Assembly: GCF_002210095.1 (NCBI RefSeq)
Contig: NZ_AQQR01000028.1
Span: 1 to 47,964, forward strand
DNA length: 47,964 nt
Origin: Marinibacterium profundimaris
GTDB lineage: Bacteria; Pseudomonadota; Alphaproteobacteria; Rhodobacterales; Rhodobacteraceae
Direction: 5' to 3'
Each line of letters opens with the position of its first letter. Positions within the stretch are counted from its first letter, which is position 1. The translations under genes were made by a program, and so were the position numbers. Below the pieces are notes generated by a model that saw only the letters and a program-made list of their open reading frames with translations, did not search any database and was not told where the DNA came from. This document shows positions 15,263 through 22,641 of this stretch, piece after piece.

Positions 15263-15736
15263 TCAGGCCAACGCGGGGGGCAACCCGTTCAGGGCGACAT
15301 CCACCGGAACGGTCGGCAAGTTCGATGCGATCCAGCCAGGCCCTTCGCCTGATCCCAACATCCCTTCCGAGATATCGGCGTAGCCCGAATAACCAGCTTG
15401 TCTCAACGCTCGAAGCAGCGATGCGGAGCGTCCGCCAGTGGCGCAGATCAGTCCAACAGTGCGATCACCGCTCAGTTCCTTGGCCCTGAACAATCGGTCC
15501 GGAAAACCGGACGCGTGCATGCTTATCGGCCATACACCAGCACCTACGCCGGTTTCTTGCCACTCTTTGTGCGTTCTGACATCGATGATCCGCGCCGTAT
15601 CCGATAGAAGCGCGTCAAAGGCATTCTCTGCCGACCAGACAGATCGGCTCTGCGCCAACAGCGGTGACGCCGCGACGGTCAGCACCGTCATATGAGCACC
15701 CAGAACGAAACGGCGCCGGTTCAAATCAAGAGCCAT
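15263..15736 (-). CDS. Exported rhodanese-like protein
   Basis: 157 residues. LNRRRFVLGAHMTVLTVAASPLLA is a Tat-type signal, so the protein acts in the periplasm. One rhodanese domain: ARIIDVRTHKEWQETGVG, then the active loop CATGGRS with Cys98, then LLRALRQAGY and a GMLGSGEGPGW end. It may carry persulfide sulfur or bind metal in the envelope. The longer frame to 15889 runs through the divergent promoter and is rejected. It is divergent from the two-component genes, with one direct-repeat box facing each way. Confidence 0.88.
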   Translation of the reverse strand: MALDLNRRRFVLGAHMTVLTVAASPLLAQSRSVWSAENAFDALLSDTARIIDVRTHKEWQETGVGAGVWPISMHASGFPDRLFRAKELSGDRTVGLICATGGRSASLLRALRQAGYSGYADISEGMLGSGEGPGWIASNLPTVPVDVALNGLPPALA

Positions 15737-15830
15737 ATTCGAAAACCTCATCCTTTGATCGGTTGCGATCCCAAAGGTCACATAACATACGCGCGACGCT
15801 ACCCGGGAGCACGACACGGTGCAGGCACAG

Positions 15831-15850
15831 ATTTGTATCCATCTGTAGCA
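15831..15850 (-). promoter_or_regulatory. Putative OmpR-type box facing the rhodanese gene
   Basis: On the minus strand: TGCTACAGAT then GGATACAAAT, two half-sites with 10-bp period, as OmpR/PhoB-family dimers bind. With the plus-strand box at 15862 it also creates the inverted repeat TTTGTATC/GATACAAA. Confidence 0.5.
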
Positions 15851-15861
15851 AGGGACTGACC

Positions 15862-15881
15862 TGATACAAACGGCTACAATT
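15862..15881 (+). promoter_or_regulatory. Putative OmpR-type box facing the two-component genes
   Basis: TGATACAAAC then GGCTACAATT, 10-bp period, 44 bases before the response-regulator ATG. The same pattern recurs at 25417, 38205 and, reversed, at 40459 and 15850. Autoregulation is a natural reading. Confidence 0.5.
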
Positions 15882-15924
15882 CTGCCCATGAAACAGAATG
15901 CAACGATGATCTAGGAAGGACGCC

Positions 15925-16647
15925 ATGGGACCGCCACCTCATATCCTTATCGTGGACGACCACGCTCAGATACGCGAAAGCGTCGCGCGCTTCCTGGAGA
16001 AGAACGGAATGCGCACGACCGTCGCCAGGGATGCCGTGGAGATGGATGCCAAGCTGGCCACCGGTCACTTCGACCTCCTCGTGCTCGATGTCATGATGCC
16101 GGGCGAGGACGGTTTGTCGGTTTGCCGCAGACTTGCGCCAGAGGGTGATCTTCCGATCATCATGCTGACGGCGCTTGGTGAGGAAACGGATCGGATCGTG
16201 GGTCTGGAAATCGGTGCGGACGATTATCTCGCCAAGCCGTTCAATCCACGAGAACTGCTCGCCCGCATCAAGTCGGTTCTTCGGAGAAGCAACCGCGACG
16301 AACCTGTGGCCGGAAGCCTCGCTGGGAGGAAAGTCTCTTTTGCGCACTGGATACTGGATACCGACCGGCAGGTGCTGATTGACGAGTCCACCACCGAGAC
16401 CCCATTGACGACCTCCGAGTTCAAATTGCTGGCGGTCCTGCTGGAACGCGCGAGGATGGTGCTCAGCCGTGACCAGTTGCTTGACCTGACCGCTGGGCGG
16501 ACGGCAGGCCCGATGGATCGAACCATCGACAATCAGATCAGCCGTCTCCGCCGCAAAATCGAGCCGGATGTACTTAGGCCCAGTGTCATCAAAACGGTGC
16601 GGAACGGCGGATACTGTCTGGCTGCCGATGTCGAGGATGCGCCGTGA
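15925..16647 (+). CDS. OmpR-family response regulator
   Basis: 240 residues with AGGAAGG before the ATG. Receiver domain 1-115: acidic pair Asp11/Asp12, phosphorylation site Asp55 in LLVLDVMMPG, Thr82 and Lys104 in YLAKPFNPRE. A short linker leads to a winged-helix Trans_reg_C domain (about 135-232) with LTTSEFKLLAVLLE, DRTIDNQISRLRRKIE and VRNGGYCLAA. It should bind tandem 10-bp half-sites. The stop overlaps the kinase start (TGATG). Given its neighbours (Ccm, Dsb, cytochrome genes) the likely signal is copper or envelope redox stress; a CopR/CusR-like role is inferred, not seen. Confidence 0.93.
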   Translation: MGPPPHILIVDDHAQIRESVARFLEKNGMRTTVARDAVEMDAKLATGHFDLLVLDVMMPGEDGLSVCRRLAPEGDLPIIMLTALGEETDRIVGLEIGADDYLAKPFNPRELLARIKSVLRRSNRDEPVAGSLAGRKVSFAHWILDTDRQVLIDESTTETPLTTSEFKLLAVLLERARMVLSRDQLLDLTAGRTAGPMDRTIDNQISRLRRKIEPDVLRPSVIKTVRNGGYCLAADVEDAP

Positions 16648-18113
16648 TGCGCCGTGCGATGAGGTCTCTGAGCGGCCAGTTGATCCTGCTTGTGGTCGCG
16701 GCACTTGTCGTGGCCCAGGCGATCAGCCTGTTCCTGTTCGCTGACGAGCGCACCCTTGCGATTCGTGCCGCATTGGGGTTCGAGGCCGCCGGTCGCGCAG
16801 CAAATGTCGCGCGGTTGATCGAGGAGGCCCCGCCGGAGTTGCAGGACTCGATCCTCCGCGCGGCGAATTCGCCATTGATCCGGTTTGATCTGTCGGACGT
16901 TCCGAGCGTGGAACACACCGGTCATTCGGATGGCGGCATCGTGGAAGGACGCATACGCGCGCTTCTGGGCGATAACTACAGCCGGGATATTCGCGTTGAA
17001 CTGCACGAGGTCGAGGGCGCGTTGCGGCCCCTTCCCAATCTCTCGGACGAGATGACAGAAATGCATCTCGCGATGATGCGCGGAGAGTTGACAGCGGTTG
17101 AAATGAACCTGTCCATCGCCATCAAGGGAGCGCGTTGGCTGAATGTCGGAACGCGGTTCGAGCGACCGCCGATCCAATGGCCTTTCTATTCGATGCTGAC
17201 CTTCGGGATTTCCGCCGGACTGCTTCTGGTGGCGATCTTCTGGTTTGTAATGACGCGCCTGACGCGTCCTTTGCGGCACCTGTCGAAGGCCGCGGACCAT
17301 CTTGGCCGGGGCGAAGATGTGGGCGAATTGGCGGTCACAGGGCCGACCGAGGTCAGAGATCTGACCGTCGCATTCAACCGCATGCAACGACGGCTGACCC
17401 GGTTTGTCAGTGATCGTACACGTATGCTCGCAGCCCTTGGCCACGATTTACGCTCGCCGTTGACTGCCATGCGTGTCCGCGCGGAGCTGGTTGACGAAGA
17501 AGAGACGCGGGACAGCCTCATCGCATCGGTCGAAGAGATGCAGAGTATGGTCGAAGCGACGCTCACCTTTGCACGCGGCCTTACCGGATCCGAAGGTGCC
17601 GAAGTGGTCGATCTGCGCAATTTTCTGGACAGCTTGTGCAGCGATATGGCGGCACACTGCACCTTTGCCCCGAGTGATGATGTTGCCGTGCGGCTTCGAC
17701 CCAACGCGTTCCGAAGGGCACTGAGGAACTTGCTTGAGAACGCCGTTCGCTACGGTGGTGCCGCAAAAGTCAGCTGGGCGACCCACGGTTCGAACCTCGT
17801 ACTCAACATCGATGACAATGGGCCCGGCATTCCCGTCGACCAGTTGGAAAAGGTCTTCGATCCGTTCTATCGCCTCGAGCAATCGAGGTCTCTGGAAACG
17901 GGCGGTTATGGGCTTGGGCTCTCAATCGCGAGGACAATCGTCCAATCCCATGGCGGCGATATCCAGCTGGTCAATCAGAACAGCGCGGGTTTGCGCGCTG
18001 TTGTCACCATCCCGTTGGATGAAACCGAACTGACCGAAGGAGAAACAGATGAAACTGAACGCGTTGATCCTGCCGTTGCTGGCCAGCTTGCCCGCCAGCA
18101 TGGCGCAGGCTGA
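16647..18113 (+). CDS. Membrane sensor histidine kinase
   Basis: 488 residues from the ATG at 16647 (a GTG at 16644 is also in frame). TM1 about 8-30, a periplasmic sensor region of about 150 residues without obvious His/Met metal motifs apart from EMTEMHLAMMRGE, and TM2 near 180-205. Then HAMP (RLTRPLRHLSKAADHLGRGED), the phospho-acceptor box ALGHDLRSPLTAMR with His266, the N box NLLENAVRYGG and ATP lid boxes DNGPGIP and GYGLGLSIA. It partners with the preceding regulator. The last 21 codons overlap the next gene by 65 bases, an unusually long overlap. Confidence 0.92.
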   Translation: MRRAMRSLSGQLILLVVAALVVAQAISLFLFADERTLAIRAALGFEAAGRAANVARLIEEAPPELQDSILRAANSPLIRFDLSDVPSVEHTGHSDGGIVEGRIRALLGDNYSRDIRVELHEVEGALRPLPNLSDEMTEMHLAMMRGELTAVEMNLSIAIKGARWLNVGTRFERPPIQWPFYSMLTFGISAGLLLVAIFWFVMTRLTRPLRHLSKAADHLGRGEDVGELAVTGPTEVRDLTVAFNRMQRRLTRFVSDRTRMLAALGHDLRSPLTAMRVRAELVDEEETRDSLIASVEEMQSMVEATLTFARGLTGSEGAEVVDLRNFLDSLCSDMAAHCTFAPSDDVAVRLRPNAFRRALRNLLENAVRYGGAAKVSWATHGSNLVLNIDDNGPGIPVDQLEKVFDPFYRLEQSRSLETGGYGLGLSIARTIVQSHGGDIQLVNQNSAGLRAVVTIPLDETELTEGETDETERVDPAVAGQLARQHGAG

Positions 18114-18354
18114 TGGACCAGGCTCCTGGACGGGGCACATGTGGGGCAGTGGCTATGGCTTTATGGGCGGCTTCATGATGCTCGCCTTCTGGGGTGCGCT
18201 GATCGCATTGGTGGTGTTTCTGGTGTTCAGGCTGCGGGACAATGGCACCCGTCCCCTGGACTCGGACGCGCAGGAAGCGCTCAGGCGCCGCTTTGCAAAT
18301 GGGGAAATCGACGAAGAAGAGTTCCGTCGCCGCAAAGCAACGCTCGACGAATAG
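18049..18354 (+). CDS. Membrane-anchored SHOCT-domain protein
   Basis: 101 residues. Signal peptide MKLNALILPLLASLPASMAQA, a Gly/Met/Trp-rich stretch (GHMWGSGYGFMGGFMM), one membrane segment (about 42-62) and a C-terminal SHOCT helix pair (ALRRRFANGEIDEEEFRRRKATL). SHOCT motifs are short oligomerisation modules. AAGGAG stands at the right distance before the ATG, which supports the overlap with the kinase gene. Small SHOCT membrane proteins are common in copper and redox loci. It precedes ccmF in the same direction. Confidence 0.85.
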   Translation: MKLNALILPLLASLPASMAQADGPGSWTGHMWGSGYGFMGGFMMLAFWGALIALVVFLVFRLRDNGTRPLDSDAQEALRRRFANGEIDEEEFRRRKATLDE

Positions 18355-18419
18355 ACCCCGCCGCGGACGCCAAAGCCGTCCGACGCGACGCCCACCGACG
18401 CTGAATAGGAAAGAACGCC

Positions 18420-20420
18420 ATGGTCCCGGAAATTGGTCACTTCGCACTGGCCCTCGCACTGGCGCTTGCGCTTGTTCAGAGTGTTCTACCGATTGCAGGT
18501 GCGTCGCGTAGAAATGCCGTCTGGATGAAATCCGCCCAGGCGACGGCAATAGGACAAGTGCTGTTTGTGGCCATCGCCTTCGCAGCGCTGATGCAGGCTT
18601 TCATCGTCAGCGATTTTACCGTCAGGAACGTCGTCGAGAACTCCCATTCGCTCAAGCCAATGCTCTACAAGGTGGCCGGGACCTGGGGCAGCCATGAGGG
18701 TTCGCTGCTGCTCTGGATCCTGATACTCGCGGTGTTCGGCGCGGGCGTCGCCTGGTTCGGATCGAACATCCCCGCCGAGACCAAGGCGCGCACCTTGTCG
18801 GTGCAGGCGTGGATCAGCGTCGGCTTCCTGTCCTTCCTGCTGCTGACGTCGAACCCCTTCGAGCGGGTGTTTCCGCCGCCGCTCGACGGCAATGACCTCA
18901 ACCCGTTGCTTCAGGACATGGGTCTCGCCATGCACCCGCCGCTCTTGTATTTCGGGTATGTCGGCTTCTCCATCGTGTTTTCCTTTGCCGTTGCGGCTCT
19001 TCTGGAAGGGCGCGTCGATCCGGCCTGGGCCAGATGGGTCCGCCCGTGGACATTGGCCGCGTGGGTCAGCCTTACGGCAGGTATCGCTCTTGGATCGTGG
19101 TGGGCCTATTATGAACTGGGCTGGGGCGGCTGGTGGTTCTGGGACCCGGTCGAAAACGTGAGCTTCATGCCCTGGCTTCTGGGCACGGCGCTGCTGCATT
19201 CCGCCATCGTCACCGAAAAGCGCGACGCGTTCAAAAGCTGGACCATCCTACTTGCCATCCTGACTTTCTCGCTTTCGCTGCTCGGGACGTTCATCGTCCG
19301 GTCAGGCCTGCTTACATCCGTGCATGCCTTCGCCGTCGATCCAGAGCGCGGGCTTTACATTCTGGGTCTGCTGGCCGTGTCCATCGGTGGGTCGCTGGCG
19401 CTCTACGCCTGGCGGGCGCCCGAAATGGAGCCGGGTGGTCTGTTTCGCCCGATCAGCCGCGAGGCCGGGCTGCTCGTGAACAACCTCATTCTGGCCGCCG
19501 CTACGGGAACGGTCCTGTTCGGGACGCTTTATCCGCTGATCCTCGAGGCTATCACGGGGGACAAGATCTCGGTGGGTCCACCTTTCTTCAATGCGGCTTT
19601 CATTCCGATGATGCTGGCGCTGGTCGTGTTCATGGGTCTTGGTCCATTCCTGTCGTGGAAGCGGGCTGATATCGCCGGGTTGCTCGATCGCATTCGGTTC
19701 GTGGTCGTTCTGGCGTTCATCGCAGCTTTGGCCGCATGGTATCTTCTGAACGGTGGGCCGATCATGGCCTATCTTGCCATCCTTGGCGCAGCGTGGCTGC
19801 TTTTTGCAACCCTACGGGAATGGGCGCTACGCATCCGCCTGTTCGAGGTTCCCCTTGCAGAGAGCGCGAGACGCGCGCGCAACCTGCCACGCGCCTCTCA
19901 CGGTATGACACTCGCCCATGCCGGCGTCGCTGTGTTGATGATGGGGATGATCGGCTCGACCGGATGGAAGAGTGAGGAGATCGTCTTTGCCGCCCCCGGG
20001 ACCGAAGTCACGATCGCGGGGTTCGACATCACCTTCGAAGGGGCCACACAGGTTCAAGGGCCGAACTACATCGCGGATCGCGGCACCCTTGTGGTCCGTC
20101 GGGATGGCGAGCTGGTCACGACGCTTTTCCCAGAACGCCGGTATTACCCGGTCGCGGAAAGCCAGACGACGGAGTCGGCCATCCGCTCTACATTGGCGGG
20201 TGATCTCTATACGTCGATTGCAACGCCAGCCTCCGATCAAGTGAACAACGCCGGAGCATGGACCCTTCGGATCCTCTATGAACCGCTCGTCAACCTGATC
20301 TGGATCGGCTCGATCCTGCTGGTGATCGGTGGCTGTTTGTCCTTGTCGGATCGCCGTTTGAGGGTCGGGGCGCCGCGCCGCGCCAAACAGCCAGCCAGCG
20401 ATGCTGTTCCTGCCGAGTAG
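18420..20420 (+). CDS. ccmF: Cytochrome c haem lyase subunit CcmF
   Basis: 666 residues, the normal CcmF length, with about 14-15 membrane segments. Key blocks: WGSHEGSLLLW, MGLAMHPPLLYFGYVG (a haem-ligand His region), the tryptophan-rich WGGWWFWDPVENVSFMPWL and a large periplasmic loop near the C-terminus (about 525-625). CcmF joins haem from CcmE to the two thiols of the apocytochrome at the periplasmic face. The genes for haem supply (ccmA, B, C, D, E) are not in the window, so the chromosomal set must provide holo-CcmE. It starts a tight ccmF-ccmG-ccmH-ccmI operon. Confidence 0.96.
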   Translation: MVPEIGHFALALALALALVQSVLPIAGASRRNAVWMKSAQATAIGQVLFVAIAFAALMQAFIVSDFTVRNVVENSHSLKPMLYKVAGTWGSHEGSLLLWILILAVFGAGVAWFGSNIPAETKARTLSVQAWISVGFLSFLLLTSNPFERVFPPPLDGNDLNPLLQDMGLAMHPPLLYFGYVGFSIVFSFAVAALLEGRVDPAWARWVRPWTLAAWVSLTAGIALGSWWAYYELGWGGWWFWDPVENVSFMPWLLGTALLHSAIVTEKRDAFKSWTILLAILTFSLSLLGTFIVRSGLLTSVHAFAVDPERGLYILGLLAVSIGGSLALYAWRAPEMEPGGLFRPISREAGLLVNNLILAAATGTVLFGTLYPLILEAITGDKISVGPPFFNAAFIPMMLALVVFMGLGPFLSWKRADIAGLLDRIRFVVVLAFIAALAAWYLLNGGPIMAYLAILGAAWLLFATLREWALRIRLFEVPLAESARRARNLPRASHGMTLAHAGVAVLMMGMIGSTGWKSEEIVFAAPGTEVTIAGFDITFEGATQVQGPNYIADRGTLVVRRDGELVTTLFPERRYYPVAESQTTESAIRSTLAGDLYTSIATPASDQVNNAGAWTLRILYEPLVNLIWIGSILLVIGGCLSLSDRRLRVGAPRRAKQPASDAVPAE

Positions 20421-20428
20421 GAGAGAAG

Positions 20429-20995
20429 ATGAAACGTCTCATTGCCGGGCTGCCGTTTATTGCGGCGGTCATATTCGGGGGTTTTTTTCTCTGGGGGCTC
20501 AATCCCGACCGGGATCCCAACGAGATCCCTTCCGTCCTGATCTCGCAACCGGCCCCGGCGTTCGACCTCGATCCCGTGCCGGGGTTGGAGACACCCGGCC
20601 TGGCCCGAAGCGATCTTGTAGGCAACGAACGACCGGTCGTGGTCAATGTCTTTGCGTCCTGGTGCGTGCCCTGCCGCGCGGAACATGCCGTGTTGACACG
20701 CTTTGTCGAACGCGAGGGCATGCGGTTGTTCGGCATCAACTACAAAGACAAACCAGAAGATGCCGTGAAGTGGCTCAATGACCTCGGCAATCCCTACGAA
20801 CGGATCGGGTCCGACCTTTCAGGCCGGACAGGGATCGAATGGGGCCTTTCAGGCGTGCCGGAAACCTTCATCGTCGATGGCGATGGTACTGTTCTGTTTC
20901 GCTATGTCGGGCCGGTCGTGGGTCCGGACGCCGTCGAACGGTTCACGCAAGCCCTGAAGCAGGCAGGCGCACTGCCAAAGGGAGCAGCATCATGA
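20429..20995 (+). CDS. ccmG: Periplasmic thioredoxin CcmG/DsbE
   Basis: 188 residues: N-terminal signal anchor (about 1-24), then a thioredoxin fold with FASWCVPC (Cys79, Cys82), the GINYKDKPEDAVKWL insertion typical of CcmG and a cis-Pro in GVPETFIVDGDG. It keeps the CxxCH thiols of apocytochromes reduced, probably drawing electrons from a DsbD/ScsB-type membrane protein such as the one at 22642-24771. The stop overlaps the ccmH start (ATGA). Confidence 0.95.
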   Translation: MKRLIAGLPFIAAVIFGGFFLWGLNPDRDPNEIPSVLISQPAPAFDLDPVPGLETPGLARSDLVGNERPVVVNVFASWCVPCRAEHAVLTRFVEREGMRLFGINYKDKPEDAVKWLNDLGNPYERIGSDLSGRTGIEWGLSGVPETFIVDGDGTVLFRYVGPVVGPDAVERFTQALKQAGALPKGAAS

Positions 20996-21465
20996 GACAG
21001 TTGATTTTCGCGTTTTGCATCGGGCTCTTTCCCTTTGCCGCCAATGCGGTCGAACCAGACGAAATGCTGACCGACCCGGTATTGGAACAGCGTGCGCGGG
21101 AGATTTCCAAGGATCTGCGATGCGTCGTCTGTCAAAACCAGGACATCGACAGTTCGAACGCGGGTGTGGCGCGGGACTTGCGTCTGCTCGTACGCGAGCG
21201 ACTGGTCACCGGAGACAGCGACGCGGAGGTGATCGAATACATTCGGGCGCGGTACGGGGATTACGTGCTGCTCAAACCGCCTCTGGAGCCTGCGACCTAC
21301 GCGCTTTGGTTTGCGCCGATCGCTTTCGTTCTGATCGGGGTTTTCGTTGGTGGCGGGGTACTGATGAGTCGGCGAAAGCAAGAGGCTTTTGAAGATTTGG
21401 GCGCGGAGGATGAGAACACCGTGTCCGAAATTCTCAGACAAAACGAAGCGGGGGATGCGTCATGA
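20992..21465 (+). CDS. ccmH: Cytochrome c maturation protein CcmH (CcmL type)
   Basis: 157 residues: signal peptide (FAFCIGLFPFAANA), the LRCVVCQNQDIDSSNA motif with Cys44 and Cys47, a helical bundle through YIRARYGDYVLLKPP and a C-terminal membrane segment (about 105-128). It shuttles thiols between CcmG and apocytochrome in the haem lyase complex. It overlaps both neighbours by four bases, so the whole ccm set is translationally coupled. A longer frame from 20839 lies within ccmG and is rejected. Confidence 0.95.
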   Translation: MRQLIFAFCIGLFPFAANAVEPDEMLTDPVLEQRAREISKDLRCVVCQNQDIDSSNAGVARDLRLLVRERLVTGDSDAEVIEYIRARYGDYVLLKPPLEPATYALWFAPIAFVLIGVFVGGGVLMSRRKQEAFEDLGAEDENTVSEILRQNEAGDAS

Positions 21466-22613
21466 TCTGGGGTATTTTCGGTCTTCTGACGCTGGTCGCG
21501 ATCGGAATAGTCCTCTACCCGCTGCTGCTGTCCAAATCGAACACTCTCACCAGAGGAGATGCGGTACCGGCCATCCTCGCCGATCAGATGCAGGAAATCG
21601 AACGAGACATGGACCGCGGTTTGATTTCTGAACAAGAAGCTCAAGCAGCCAGACTCGAGATCAAGAAACGGATCCTCGCGACGACCCGCAATTTGGAAGC
21701 AAAAGCCGGATCGTCCCGTAGTGGTGGCAGAGGCACTCTTGTTGTCGCGGCGGTCCTCGCGCCGGTTATTGCCGCGGGCTACTATCTGACAATGGGATCG
21801 CCGGAGGTGCCTTCAATGGCCTTCGCTGCCCGTGCAGAGGAGCGCGCACAGACTGATGAAGTGACGGCGCTGGCAATACAACTTCGCGAAAGGCTTATAT
21901 CCGATCCGACCGGCGGCCCCAGCGAAGGGTGGATGCTGTTGGGCCAGACCTATCAGCGCATGGGCAGAACAGTTGATGCTGTCGAAGCATTCGAAGTTGT
22001 CGCCAAACGGGAGGATGCCACCTCCGCGACATTCTCCATGCTGGCGGAGGCTGTCGCGGTTGCCAATGATGGCGTTGTTATTCCACGGGCGAAATTGGCC
22101 ATTGATCGCGCTTTGGAACTTGACCCATCCAATCCTGCGGCAACCTATTTCGAGTCTCTCTACCATCTTCAAAAAGAAGAGACGCGTAAGGCCTACGATC
22201 TGCTCGTTTCCCGGCTGAACCAGGAAAAGACGTTCGTGCCCTGGATGGAAACATACGTTTTGCAAATCAACCGGATTGCAGCGGCAGCTGACCTCCCGGT
22301 CGTCAATCTACCCAGCGGGCCGACATCCCCACCCGGCCCGAGTGCGGCAGATGTTGCGACGGCGTCGGAGATGAATGACGCGGACCGCGCGGAGTTCATC
22401 CGATCGATGGTCTCGCGGCTGGCCGAGCGTCTTGAGGATGAACCGGACGATCTGGATGGTTGGATGCGGCTGGCAAACGCCTATACGGTCCTTGAGGAGC
22501 CCGATCGCGCCGTTGAGGCCTACCGCAAGGCTGAAGCGCTGTTGGAGCAGCAGCCCGCCAGTGATCCTCGGCGTGCGGCGGTCCGTGCCGCGCTTGAGCG
22601 GCTCGGCGGCTGA
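21462..22613 (+). CDS. ccmI: Cytochrome c maturation chaperone CcmI
   Basis: 383 residues. Two membrane segments (about 4-22 and 92-112) flank a cytosolic coiled-coil region (QMQEIERDMDRGLISEQEAQAARLEIKKR); the periplasmic part has TPR repeats (GWMLLGQTYQRMGRTVDAVEAF, LDGWMRLANAYTVLEEPDRAVEAY) that hold the C-terminus of apocytochrome c. It ends the operon and converges with the scsB-like gene 28 bases away; no strong terminator hairpin is evident in that gap. Confidence 0.93.
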   Translation: MIWGIFGLLTLVAIGIVLYPLLLSKSNTLTRGDAVPAILADQMQEIERDMDRGLISEQEAQAARLEIKKRILATTRNLEAKAGSSRSGGRGTLVVAAVLAPVIAAGYYLTMGSPEVPSMAFAARAEERAQTDEVTALAIQLRERLISDPTGGPSEGWMLLGQTYQRMGRTVDAVEAFEVVAKREDATSATFSMLAEAVAVANDGVVIPRAKLAIDRALELDPSNPAATYFESLYHLQKEETRKAYDLLVSRLNQEKTFVPWMETYVLQINRIAAAADLPVVNLPSGPTSPPGPSAADVATASEMNDADRAEFIRSMVSRLAERLEDEPDDLDGWMRLANAYTVLEEPDRAVEAYRKAEALLEQQPASDPRRAAVRAALERLGG

Positions 22614-22641
22614 CTGCTGGTCGGTGTCCCGCCCGGGCAGG

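Noticed and set aside
15874-17444. Minus-strand open frames opposite the two-component genes
   Set aside because: Both lie opposite well-defined receiver and kinase domains and have no protein-like pattern.
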